This document shows, piece by piece, positions 11,249 to 21,346 of a stretch of 64,000 nucleotides of DNA. Origin of the DNA: Cyanodermella asteris (Eukaryota; Ascomycota; Lecanoromycetes; Ostropales; Stictidaceae). The stretch is taken from the NCBI GenBank assembly GCA_900618795.1, contig UYJD01000014.1, positions 150,224-214,223 of the forward strand, given 5' to 3'. The stretch's first letter is position 1; every line of letters begins with the position of its first letter. Made by a program: the position numbers and the translations under genes. A model generated the notes under the pieces. That model searched no databases, was not told the origin of the DNA, and saw only the letters and a list, made by a program, of their open reading frames with translations.

Positions 11249-11893
11249 ATGTCTCTCGCCGAGCAACTCAACAGCACTTCCGAAGCATTCAAGCAGAATG
11301 CCCCAGAACCCGTCAAGAGCATCGTCTTGGATGCGCGCGCCGCCCACGCCTCCACCTTCGACCTCTCCAGCACAATCCAAGTAGGACAGAAACTGCCCTC
11401 TTTTAAGCTCAACAACGCGATCGGCGAACAAGTCAGCAGCGACGCCCTCCTTCAAAAGGGACCCCTCCTGGTCGTTTTCTACCGCGGCTCCTGGTGCCCG
11501 TTCTGCAACCTGACTCTCGGCTCCCTGCAAAAGCACCTCCCACATTTCGAGGCCAAGGGCGTCACTCTCGTCGCCATCTCTCCGGAGCTTCCGGACACCA
11601 GCATCAGTACGGTCGAGAAGCATGAGCTCAAGTTCCCCGTCCTGAGCGATGTCAACAACGAGCTTGCGGAGAAATTGGGCATCGTGTATGACCAGCCGGA
11701 CAGCATGCGGACCGTGTTTGACAAGCTCGGCAACGACCTGAAGGTGAGGAATGGTCGAGACTCGCTCGACGTACCGATTCCGACGACCATGTTGGTGGAC
11801 CAGACCGGAACGGTCAGGAATCTGTTCCTGGACACGGATTACACGAAGCGTTTGGAGCCGACTGCGGCGCTTGACTGGATCGATAAGCTGTGA
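11249..11893 (+). CDS. Peroxiredoxin-like AhpC/TSA family protein
   Basis: A 214-aa single-exon protein with a thioredoxin fold of the AhpC/TSA-Redoxin superfamily. The core VVFYRGSWCPFC places a CxxC pair at residues 83 and 86. This differs from typical 2-Cys peroxiredoxins (T/S-x-x-C) and fits the 'peroxiredoxin-like' group widespread in fungi and bacteria. FPVLSDVNNELAEKLGI matches the conserved region after the active site, and the C-terminal PIPTTMLVDQTGTV matches the usual strand. No signal peptide, so it is probably cytosolic. It likely reduces peroxides or acts as a thiol oxidoreductase; the exact electron donor is unknown. It is convergent with the HET-domain gene and divergent from the Zn2Cys6 regulator. 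Confidence 0.9.
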   Translation: MSLAEQLNSTSEAFKQNAPEPVKSIVLDARAAHASTFDLSSTIQVGQKLPSFKLNNAIGEQVSSDALLQKGPLLVVFYRGSWCPFCNLTLGSLQKHLPHFEAKGVTLVAISPELPDTSISTVEKHELKFPVLSDVNNELAEKLGIVYDQPDSMRTVFDKLGNDLKVRNGRDSLDVPIPTTMLVDQTGTVRNLFLDTDYTKRLEPTAALDWIDKL

Positions 11894-12110
11894 TGAAGCC
11901 GCAGCTAGATACCAGACTTGGACGGAAATAGACTCAAATGTATGAAGTTTCTGTATTGACATCAATGCGCCACCACATTCCCAGTTTCACTCACGATGAA
12001 GCCTTGCCCGCAGGCACGGCACGATTCCTCCTTTCCAGAGCTCCTTGAGCTGTTTGGACCCCGCTCAGCATCGCCGAAAACACTCTGATCACCTTGAACC
12101 GATTATCAAA

Positions 12111-14289
12111 TCAGACAAGCACAATGTCTTCAAGCTTCACTCCACGGGCTTCGAGCGCCTCGGAAGTGATCCTTGGATCACACAACACACGCTCGCCTGT
12201 CACCTTGTTTTTGTAGACGGAAGGGGGAACGGCATTGCTGTCCTCTTCACGATGCCAGACATCGGCTAGTTCCGGAAGCCGTGGATCATCTTGTTGCCAC
12301 TTGTTTGTAACAGTGTTATGAAACCGCGGCCTGGGGCGGTTGCCATCTAAGAACTGGATTTCCCACGGCTTTTCGAGAGTCCCCATCAGAGCTTCACCGT
12401 TTTCGAGACCGTTGACGTAGCAAGGCCCTATAACGAACCACTTGCCGTTGCACGCAGAGCGAAGAGCAATTGCCGCATTACAGCCCAGTATGACTGAGAT
12501 CCGATCACCTAACTTTGATGAGACACTAGGGACGCTTGAAATATCTGTAAGAGCGCTTACCTGAGACCAATTGCCGAACGCTAGAGCCAATGAGGCCCTG
12601 GTCAGTCGAGAATTGCCAAGCCTTCCCCGCGGGAATATTTTCAATGGCTTCCATGATGTCCTGTGGTATATTAACGTGTGCAGTGCCTCCTTTATCAACC
12701 ATCCCAGAGCTTAATGCGTCCGGATCTGGAAACGAATCTGTCTTGGCAATTTTCCTCCCCAGTACAGCTCCCGTAGCTCTGACTTTAACCACACACTGGG
12801 AGATGAATTTGTGAGAGGCGTAAGTGAAGTCTCTGCCAGAGGAAAGTATGAATGCGCGAATGATGTTCCATTCTTGACTGAAGGAGCTGCAGAGCTGAGA
12901 AGTAACGGTTCGGACACTGTCGTAAAGTATACCCTTCACAGCGATAGAGGTCGGAGACCTGACATGCAAGGAAGCCTGAGAGTGACCGCTGGTCATTATA
13001 GAGCCCCAGGAGCAAAAGTTCCTGAGAGCAGCTAGACGACTCCAGTCCGGAATCCAGGAAGGCCAGATATCCGAGTCGGGATGGACCCCACCATGTCCAA
13101 GTAAGTCTAACCGTCGTTCAGTGCTGTAATAAGCCAGAATGACCTGCTTGTAATTCTGCTGGATGGACATTAAGTAGTCAACCTCAAGACTGCGGCGAAG
13201 ATCTGGCCCTAGCAAACTAAGTACGCCGTACACCTTGTCCAGAGGGTCATGGCAATGCTGTCCGCTCGCCAATTGTAGCAATGACCCAGGACCTACTTGG
13301 TCGTGTAGACCGAGTCCAGCACTGTACCTAACCAGAAATCCCCGGATGTCGCGTGGTACGAGCCTCACTGCCTTCAACGCCAGTATGCAGCATGCTTTGC
13401 GCAAGGAGAACCAGTCAAACGTCTCATGACTGCATTGCATCAATGTGCGTTCATTCAACATGGCTTCTTGAAGGACCCAGACGCGGTGGAACCAGGGTCG
13501 CTCGAATAGAGCTCTGATTGCCGACCACTCCGTGTCGTCATACGGGAGCGATTGAACTTTGGAGAACCATGTGTAGTGCTGGGCCCCAGACGAGTCTCCG
13601 TATAGACCCTTTTCAAACCATTCGCATTGGTCTCCCAGAAATGTCAAGGTTTTCAACGCAAATTTACAGTTGTCTCTCTCAGTGCCGATCCAAAGTACCA
13701 CACGCCTTGCATACGAGTATATGTGGTGCATTCTCGGCACTTGACAGTTTCGTTCGGCGATATCAGCCTGATTGATACAAATGGCGTCGATCCAAAGCGT
13801 TCTCTCGTTGTGCTCGAGCCGCAAGTAAGTCAAAGCCTCGACCAGGTTGATAGTGAGATCTAGATAAGTCACATCATTACTGCCATCCTTGGCAACGACG
13901 CAAGTGGGCTGAGTCTCATGTGGAGAGCCCCACGTATAAGATAGGGCCTCGTATCCTTCCTCAACCCTGTCTGATGATGCTTGGCCAGTCTCAGTAAGCT
14001 CGTAGACTGTTCGAGGAACAGTTGGATCAGGATGGTCCCACGAATTTAGCTCGGTGCTCGACTTAAAGAGGTAGCGTCCCTTTAGTGTCCTCACAACTTC
14101 CGTACCCATCGGGAGATCCCTTTGTATCTCTCCAAGGCTTGCTCGTGTATCTGGTGGTGGACTAGGAGGTGCGGGGAGGAGGGCATGGTGAATGACCACC
14201 ACAATAGGATCATCAATCTTGCCAGGCTGGAGAGTGGCAAGCCGAACTTCGCCAAGCTTGGAATCCAGCTTTCGATACCGATACTTCAT
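12111..14289 (-). CDS. Heterokaryon-incompatibility (HET) domain protein
   Basis: Two exons (14289-12561 and 12508-12111) join to 708 aa through a 52-bp intron with a GTAAGC donor and TTAG acceptor; the alternative AAAG acceptor would create a stop. The HET domain shows its three blocks: YEALSYTWG (113-121), LWIDAICINQ (165-174) and RVVLWIG (about 196-202). The second exon carries the C-terminal tail usual for this group (IGPCYVNGLENGEALMG), which confirms the splice. HET proteins trigger vegetative incompatibility and cell death when unlike allelic partners meet, although most family members are uncharacterised. The frame is fully open, so the gene looks intact, unlike the HET-like relic near 53.6 kb. 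No NACHT, STAND or repeat domain is fused to it. Confidence 0.92.
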
Positions 14290-15061
14290 GGCTGGGTAAA
14301 GAAATGATTCGCCTCTATCCCGGCAGCCGGAGAGTCTGCGGGCATACCTTAAAAATAATGGTTCTGCTAGGTAAAACTATTAATCAACTGGTGTGCCCCG
14401 CAGATGCACACCATCTTGTAGACCGACGTGAGTTCAAGCTCAGCCTCGTGGGCCGTATCTGTCCGGAGCCGTGCGGAAGCTGTAGGACCCTAGCCCGAAA
14501 GACCTCAGCCTTATATTGGCAACCATCATCCAAGCCACCAGAGTGCCGCGAGGAGATCATAATTCGATCTCGAAGTTCAGAGCATACTGCAACGAATCCG
14601 ACCCAGTAGTGATCCAGTCTCCGCGATATAATACAAGGAACTGGGCCGCCGGCGCCAGATCCGTTGAGATCCTGCTGGGATCAGGCAAGCTGACAGAATG
14701 GACTCAGGCTTTGAGATAGATCGGGAGCGTTATTATTTCCTGCTGAATGGCTCTATGCTCGGATCTCGACTTTATCTTGTTCTGGCCGCCCGCCTGGTGG
14801 ACTTGCAGAATCGAGAATGGCGCTAACACAGAAGCGGAAATGCAGATATCTGGGAAGCCATGACGAAACCGCAAGAAACCTGAAGTTGCCCGCGTGCCAG
14901 AACCGCCGTGCTTCTGAGCTCAGCACGACCAAGTTCACCATGCATCCCAGGTCGAAGATAGATGCACCACTGCCTGTCAGACCAATAAAAGTATTTGCAC
15001 GAACATAGACTACGCTATTTCCTTTTTCACGAGCTTCGACAGTAATCCCCGCCACCCCGCC
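14290..15061. other. Divergent intergenic region
   Basis: A 772-bp stretch between the HET gene start and the PXB-protein start. Short open frames only; nothing supported. Confidence 0.5.
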
Positions 15062-17035
15062 ATGTCTTCATCAACCGAATCCTCATCCACACCATCACCG
15101 TCCCTCACGCCCTCCCAATCCGCCGCCCTCTTCGACATCCTCAGTCACCGCGCCCTCTACGACGAGATTGTCGCATTCAAGACCCCCGCCGCGCTTGACC
15201 ACTATGGCCCACCCTTTCAGTCCTCCATCTCGAACAAGACCTCGACCTCGCCGATCCTGCAGACTCTCCTCTCTCGATTCATTCTCAAGCTCCCCGGGCT
15301 ACGGGACGTCGACCCGGATTTCTGGCGCGTACGGGTAAAGACGCTTATCAGCAATCTTGCTGCTGCCGAGCTGAGTGAGAGCTACGATAAGGGCGTGCTT
15401 GGGATGCGCAAGACGGTGTCTACGGCGATCTCGGCTTTGGTGGAGTACCCGGCGCGAGGGATTTTAGGCGGGCTGCCGAAAAACGACAAGTCGTTGGTGA
15501 AAGAGCCGGGGACCTATGATTTGGATGAAGCCGAGGATGTCTCGCAGGGGTTCCAAGATTTGGTGCAGAGGCTGGTTTACGGCGATATGTGGGAAGAGCT
15601 ATTTACAAAGACAGCGAAGACGGATCAGTTGAAAGAACAGAGTAGCCTGGTTCAAGCCGCCCACGAGTATATTGTGCTCAATTTGGCGAGCTTTATGCAC
15701 TACACCTTGGTGTTGAGCCCCGAGGGACCGAGCCTGCTACGCATGGTGGAGAATGTACACAAATTGATTCCCTACATGCTGGTACGGCAGACGCTCAAGA
15801 TTGGCAATGTTGCGACGATGATCAGCGGGATGGTCAGGCTGGTCCTGGCCAAGATCAGCGTGTCGAGTATTACAAACTGGATAGGGTTGAGTAATAATGC
15901 TGATGAGGGGATGAATCTTCTGCAGCAGATTATCAACCAGGTGCTGGGCTGGGACAAGCGCGATTTGAAAAAGAGAGTGGACAGGGCTGAAAGGGACAAA
16001 GATGTTCCGTCGAAGGAGGTCCGCAAGGCTATCGATACGTGGATTCAGGGGAGCAAAGAGGAGCATGAGGAGACACGGCGGCAGAGCCAAGAGCAAGGCA
16101 TGTCTATTGTGGCTACCATACTGTCACTCTCTGCAGTGGATGGCGATATAACTGAAGCTCAGCATTCCAAGGCTTTGGAGTACCTGGCATTGCAACTCGC
16201 TATCCGAGACCGAACAGAAATTGTCCGAGTCCTTTGCAAGTCGAGCCCAGACCAGTTGACTCAGGCCATCAGAGAGGCGATGGCAGCTTACGAACCCATC
16301 ATCCGGCGCGTACACGAAGCTGTTGACTTGGGAGGAACAGTGTGGGATTTCGAGCAATTCGTTAACGATATGGTCAAGATGTCGAAAGCCTCGAGAAAGG
16401 ACGGCAATCCTCCTAGCGTCGAGGATTATGTGAAGCTCCTGCACACCCATCAAGACTCACTGCATCGCTTCCTTCATCAGGTAGCAAAGAACGGCACCGA
16501 GGTGACGGCGTGGTTCAAGGCATACTGCATGGAGGCGACCAATAACTTCAAAGCGAATGACGATCCTGAGAAGGTGCACATCAAGGACGCGCTGAAGACT
16601 TCGCTCACGAAATTGCCGATCGAAGAGCAAACCAGTATTCGCGAGGAGCTCGAAGCATATGCCAAGTATCTTGAATCCTTACACGCGTCGTCAGCTTCAC
16701 GGATACAAGATGTCATTGCCAACAAGACTGCAACCGCTTATGGCCCAGGTGCATACCTAGCCAGGTGGCAGGAACTGCTCGACTCCACGAAAATCACGCC
16801 AGATCAACTCGATGGTCAAGTACGCACGGGCCGCAACAAATCGGTCAAGTACAATTCAAGAAAGGGTTATGATGGCGAAAAGCTGGAGTCTGGTGTTGAC
16901 ATTGAGGAAGAAGCCAAGCTCGTGGGTGGGAAGACCCCTGATTGCCCCGAGATGGCCACGACGACACGATTATTATTACCTAAGTTTAGACAGATTCTGC
17001 TCGACCAAACATCAGCAAACGGCCTCGAGGTCTGA
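15062..17035 (+). CDS. PXB/DUF3818 (PX-associated) domain protein
   Basis: A 657-aa single-exon protein. After a Ser/Thr/Pro-rich N-terminus (LTPSQSAALFDIL), it shows the fungal PX-associated N-terminal region (RALYDEIVAFKTP, then HYGPPF and ILQTLLSRFILKLPGLRDV) followed by the long helical DUF3818-type region (VEYPARGILGG; ISGMVRLVLAKISVSSITNWIG). Family members with a PX domain, such as yeast Lec1-type proteins, bind phosphoinositides and act in lipid homeostasis. Here I see no PX core (no R-R-Y/F-s-D-F or PPK block), so this may be a PX-less paralogue. A peripheral membrane or lipid-transport role is inference. The C-terminus ends with an acidic segment and LLLPKFRQILLDQ. Confidence 0.85.
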   Translation: MSSSTESSSTPSPSLTPSQSAALFDILSHRALYDEIVAFKTPAALDHYGPPFQSSISNKTSTSPILQTLLSRFILKLPGLRDVDPDFWRVRVKTLISNLAAAELSESYDKGVLGMRKTVSTAISALVEYPARGILGGLPKNDKSLVKEPGTYDLDEAEDVSQGFQDLVQRLVYGDMWEELFTKTAKTDQLKEQSSLVQAAHEYIVLNLASFMHYTLVLSPEGPSLLRMVENVHKLIPYMLVRQTLKIGNVATMISGMVRLVLAKISVSSITNWIGLSNNADEGMNLLQQIINQVLGWDKRDLKKRVDRAERDKDVPSKEVRKAIDTWIQGSKEEHEETRRQSQEQGMSIVATILSLSAVDGDITEAQHSKALEYLALQLAIRDRTEIVRVLCKSSPDQLTQAIREAMAAYEPIIRRVHEAVDLGGTVWDFEQFVNDMVKMSKASRKDGNPPSVEDYVKLLHTHQDSLHRFLHQVAKNGTEVTAWFKAYCMEATNNFKANDDPEKVHIKDALKTSLTKLPIEEQTSIREELEAYAKYLESLHASSASRIQDVIANKTATAYGPGAYLARWQELLDSTKITPDQLDGQVRTGRNKSVKYNSRKGYDGEKLESGVDIEEEAKLVGGKTPDCPEMATTTRLLLPKFRQILLDQTSANGLEV

Positions 17036-17652
17036 TTGTAATCATGCTTCATCTCGGGCGATGACATAAATTGCAATGAACCGTTAGTCCGTGCCATACT
17101 TCGCCGTGTCCTACGACCACGTTTCCGCATCTTCTGAAGAGGAGGTTGAACTTTGTAGCATGGCCGACTGCTTCGTTAGATGATGCACTTGGCTGAATGC
17201 TTGTTACCTCGGCACCTGCCTTAGACAACCAGACTCTCCAACGACGGAGGGATCGCGGGGGTGGTCTAGAACCCCATCACAGGCCATCGAACCTTACCCC
17301 ACCGTCCCAACCAACCTCCACCACTTCCGTCCGCCCTGCACACGATTTATCAAACAACAGTGTTCCAAGAAACCACACCCCAAAGGAAACTCCACCTCAC
17401 TGGGAGATTTACTCCAAACTATGACGTTGAACCGTAAACTCTAAAACTCCATGAATGCATGCATGCATTCCGATATAGACCCTAAACCCACTCGCAATTA
17501 TTCGCTCACGTCCCCATGTCCAAAAGAAGATCCTCTCTGAAAATCCCCTCACTGAAGCTAAGTAGTGGCTATTTTTGATTTGTCTTCGTCATAATTCACT
17601 CCACCCCATTTTTTTTTCGCGTGTTATCGTTCAAAGTCTGGCGTTTGCAACC
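17036..17652. promoter_or_regulatory. Upstream region of the alcohol dehydrogenase gene
   Basis: A 617-bp non-coding stretch with a C/A-rich segment (17270-17400) and a perfect 18-bp palindrome (17453-17470, listed separately). Pyrimidine-rich tracts lie at about 17605-17620, just before the start codon. Confidence 0.5.
17453..17470. repeat. Perfect 18-bp palindrome (ATGCATGCAT core)
   Basis: The two nine-base halves are exact reverse complements with no spacer. The site lies 183 bp before the alcohol dehydrogenase start codon, a position suited to a dimeric regulator. It could also simply be an alternating purine-pyrimidine tract. Confidence 0.85.
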
Positions 17653-18891
17653 ATGGTTGAATATACGGTTCCCTGCAAGGGCATCGTAGCTTATTCGGAG
17701 CACGAGTGGAAATGGGAAGACATGCTCACGCGCGAGCCGAACGATGAAGAATTCCTCGTGGATATGATAGCGACGGGAGTTTGTCACACTGATATATCCG
17801 GATACGGAGGGATCTATCCACGAGTACTAGGACACGAAGGTGTGTATACAACCCAAGCCTCGACATTCTCAATCACCTCGAGTGCTTTCGCCCACTAAAT
17901 CTCTCTCTTTGCAGGCGCCGGCCGCATCGTTCGCCTCGGCTCCTCCAAGCTCGAATCACAATTCAAAGTCGGCGACCTCGTGATCCTCTCCGCCGCATCC
18001 TGCCAATCCTGCTTGTACTGCAAAACCAAGCACCCGGCCTACTGTACCAACCACGCGGCCGTGACGCTGCGCGCCAACGAGCCGAATTTTGTCATCTCGT
18101 CCACCGCCAACGACTCCAAACCCACCATAATCGGCGGCGGCTACTTCGGGCAGTCGTCCTTCGCCTCGCCAGTGCCCGTCCACTATTCCTGCGCCGCGAA
18201 CGTGACGAAAACGATCTCGTCAGCCGACGAGCTGATAAACTATGCGCCCCTAGGATGCGGGATCATGACCGGTGCGGGCGCAATAACACACGTCGGAGAT
18301 TGTAAGCCCGACGACGTCATTGCGGTCATCGGGCTCGGGGGCGTGGGTCTCGCAGGCATCGCGGCGGCGAAGCAGCGGGGCGTCAAGAACATCATCGCTG
18401 CGGACCTGCTGCAGTCTCGACTGGACCTTGCGAAGGAAATGGGCGCAACCGCAACACTGCTCTCGACGCCCGAGAAACTCAAGGAAGCGGGTCACGACGA
18501 TCTGCAGAGTGGGCTGAAGGCTCTGACGCCGGAGGGTCTGGGCGCGACGCATATCTTGGATACGAGCCCCAGTGTGGCTGTTATGACAGCGTGTCTAGAG
18601 GCGTTGAGGAATAATGGGACGGTGTTGCAGGTGGGTGTCAAGCCGGTGGGGGCGAAGCTTGAGTTGGATTTGTTGAATCATATGGTGCATGGGCGGCGGC
18701 TTGTTGGTGTTATCGAGGGAGACCGGGATCCGGCGGAGGCGCTGCCGGAGTTGGTGGCTTGGTGCAAAGATGGGACGCTTCAGGTTGAGAAGATGCTCAA
18801 GAACTATCCCGTCGAAAGGTTTGAAGATGCGAGAGCGGCCATGGAGAAGGGCGAGGTCATCAAGGGTGTCTTGGTCTGGCAGCAAGGATAG
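17653..18891 (+). CDS. Zinc-dependent alcohol dehydrogenase (MDR family)
   Basis: Exons 17653-17839 and 17915-18891 join to 387 aa. The donor GTGTGT and acceptor GCAG restore the canonical G-H-E-G-A-G block. Catalytic-zinc ligands are C44-H-T-D and H61-E62, with a later cysteine in LGCGIMTGAG. The structural-zinc loop has C92, C95, C98 and C106. The NAD(P)-binding glycines appear in VIGLGGVGLAG, and DLLQSRLDLAKEMGA fits the acidic residue that selects NAD. The overall pattern resembles class III/aryl-alcohol dehydrogenases, which oxidise benzyl-type or long-chain alcohols; the substrate is not provable. It converges tightly on the cyclophilin gene, with only 33 bp between stop codons, so the 3' UTRs must overlap. 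Confidence 0.94.
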
Positions 18892-18924
18892 AATTCGAGG
18901 TTGTTGTCGTACCACATTCTGAGA

Positions 18925-20862
18925 CTAGGTAACTTCGATGTTCACAATCTTGATATCCTCTTCTGGCTTCTCACCCTTTTTCACGGTCTTTGCGTTCTCG
19001 ATGCGATGCACAACGTCCAATCCTTGCACGGCTCGTCCGAAAACCGTATGCTTGTCATCCAGCCACGGCGTCTTGACAGTGGTGATGAAGAACTGGCTGC
19101 CGTTCGTATTTGGGCCGGCATTTGCCATGCTCAGGGTGTATGGCTTGTCATGTCTCAGATTCTTATTGAATTCGTCTTCAAACTCTTTTCCCCAAATGCT
19201 TTCTCCACCTGTACCATCTCCAAGAGGATCGCCGCCCTGTATCATGAACTTCTTGATGACACGGTGGAAGATGGTACCATTGTAATAACCCCGCCTCGAT
19301 AGTGTGACAAAATTCTCGACAGACTTTGGAGCAGCATCTGGAAATAGACGGACATGGATATCACCATAGGTGGTGTGGAGAACAGCGGCGGTACCCGTAT
19401 CGGCCTGTTTCTGCGCAGCAGCAGCAGCAGCATCTTTACCGATGTTGCGTGGCTTTTCGTTGTGAATGTCGCGAGAAGACTTCTCCGCGCTATCATTGTT
19501 CGTAAAAATATAGAAACGAACCTTGGCTGAACCGGTGACGACCAACATCGGGTCTCGAGCTTCAGCTTCTGCTAGCAACGGATTTGAACTAGCGGCCATT
19601 TGAGCAGTAACCAAGCCTTTCTTGCCGGGTTGTCCTTGGTACAAAGCCAGTGATAGCGCCCGAAACGGTTCATCCTTACCGTAAACACGTACACATTTGT
19701 TGGTCAAGGTATTGATGACCTTTACACCTAGCATGCTACCGTAGAGAATGAAATTGCTCGACTCATCGAAGATGACGGATATCTTGTTGGCAGTAGCAGG
19801 CGATGCTAGGGAGTGTTCCGTCGCCATTCGTCGGCCAAAGTCAAGCTCATCAAGTCTTTCAATGGCAGTGCCAGCCTGCTGCATAGCTGTGATGGTTGCC
19901 ACGGACTCATCATAACTGCGATAGAGTTTACCAGTAGGAAAGTCGAAGACTCTTACCTGTCTATCAGGGAAAGAGAAGGTGGCAAATTGTGCGCCGGATG
20001 GTGATATTGTGATCGATGTTGGAACAGACTTTGCTTTCTTGAAGTCGAAAAGATTGGTCGCAGACTTGAACTCGAAGACGCTGGAGGGCTTGTCATGCGT
20101 GGCATTGGGCGACCAATACTCCAGCATACTACCATCGTCTGCCGAGACGACGCAGTCGTACTGATGGTTGTACGCCATGGCAATAACAGGTCTCCGATGT
20201 ATGTCCTTGTAGGTGTATATGGGGTGCGAACTGCCTCCAGATCCATCGAATATATTGATGATACTTGAATCCTCCTCCGCCACAGCAAGCATCGGCATGG
20301 ATGCGCCCTTTTTGTGTACCCAGCAAATTGAAGCTGCTGGTTTGGCAAGAGGCAGCATGGTGATAAGGTCAAAGTTGACCACGTCCCATATACAAACGGA
20401 TCCCTGATTCTGACCTCCCTCGATTGCTGAACTTGATGCGGGGCCTGCAGGACCAGACGAGGCATAGCTCCTGCCATCTGCACTACATGCCACGCTCTTG
20501 ACGCCTCCGCCCGCGCTTTCCTGGCCGTTCTGCTGCCCGCTTGAATGTGCCCGAAACTCTTTCACAAATCCAACACCTTCGCCTTCTTTGCCCTTCTTCC
20601 AGAATTTGACCACGCCGTCAACACTAGCTGTGATGAGAAAGTCCGTGTGAGGAGTGACTGTGGAGAATGCAAGCTGGTCGCGGTGCATCAAGGATCGAAA
20701 GTAGCGGGGAGACGACGGTAGAGCGGCAAGATAGAGCGATTCGTACGGAAGCTTGCGCTTTTTCTTCGGTCGTACTGAGGCATTTGGGAGCGCTGGTCCA
20801 ATGTCATCGTCGGAAGAGCTCTCATCGTCTTCGTGAGAACGTTTTCGCGTTTCTGCAGCCAT
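18925..20862 (-). CDS. WD40-repeat peptidyl-prolyl isomerase (PPWD1/Cyp15 type)
   Basis: A 645-aa single-exon protein. I start it at 20862 ([20 protein letters not shown]), four codons inside the longest frame, because acidic/basic N-termini of this type are usual for the family. WD40-like repeats fill the first two thirds ([28 protein letters not shown]). The C-terminal cyclophilin domain has [22 protein letters not shown], then [15 protein letters not shown], then [17 protein letters not shown] and W-LD-KHTVFG, including catalytic-site F, R, Q, F, W and H residues. Human PPWD1 associates with late spliceosomes, and fission yeast Cyp3/Cyp15-like proteins are nuclear, so a splicing-linked role is likely. 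It is divergent from the glycogen debranching enzyme gene. Confidence 0.95.
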   Translation of the reverse strand: MAAETRKRSHEDDESSSDDDIGPALPNASVRPKKKRKLPYESLYLAALPSSPRYFRSLMHRDQLAFSTVTPHTDFLITASVDGVVKFWKKGKEGEGVGFVKEFRAHSSGQQNGQESAGGGVKSVACSADGRSYASSGPAGPASSSAIEGGQNQGSVCIWDVVNFDLITMLPLAKPAASICWVHKKGASMPMLAVAEEDSSIINIFDGSGGSSHPIYTYKDIHRRPVIAMAYNHQYDCVVSADDGSMLEYWSPNATHDKPSSVFEFKSATNLFDFKKAKSVPTSITISPSGAQFATFSFPDRQVRVFDFPTGKLYRSYDESVATITAMQQAGTAIERLDELDFGRRMATEHSLASPATANKISVIFDESSNFILYGSMLGVKVINTLTNKCVRVYGKDEPFRALSLALYQGQPGKKGLVTAQMAASSNPLLAEAEARDPMLVVTGSAKVRFYIFTNNDSAEKSSRDIHNEKPRNIGKDAAAAAAQKQADTGTAAVLHTTYGDIHVRLFPDAAPKSVENFVTLSRRGYYNGTIFHRVIKKFMIQGGDPLGDGTGGESIWGKEFEDEFNKNLRHDKPYTLSMANAGPNTNGSQFFITTVKTPWLDDKHTVFGRAVQGLDVVHRIENAKTVKKGEKPEEDIKIVNIEVT

Positions 20863-21346
20863 GGTGAAGATCAACGTTCGAGCTCAAGGAAACGGTCGTT
20901 AATCGCAAAGCCTTCGGCGACGTTCTTCCGTATCAGACTGGCCGCAGAGACTTCTGAGCTTGGGGTCGGACCCAATGCACAGCCCAAGATGCAGGTAGAT
21001 GGTTAGACGGAGAAGGTGGCCGATAGACTTTGTTTTGTCGAAGGATCGTTGTTGGTGGAGCCGTAGATCGCGTCTGCCGATCAGGCACTCAGGCACTGCG
21101 GGCGAGAAAAGTGGGACAGCAGGAACAGGCGGGAGAATAGTGGGAAACAGCTGGGGGAGCTCTACGCCCACTTTCGTCATCGCCATGCTTGCTTCCTTCC
21201 ACCAACTAAGCATGCTTGCGGCGAAAAGCTGTCTCTTTCCAGATATAGCCTGTTCTGCTCTTGTTCACCTCCCTCATGACCAGTCCATCTTTTGAGACTC
21301 ATCCCACCTAGTCGCTCGTTAGCTTTTGTCTCGCATTGCATCAGCC
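20863..21346. promoter_or_regulatory. Divergent promoter, cyclophilin and debranching enzyme
   Basis: This 484-bp spacer lies between two divergent start codons and must contain both promoters. I recognise no specific element. Confidence 0.5.
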
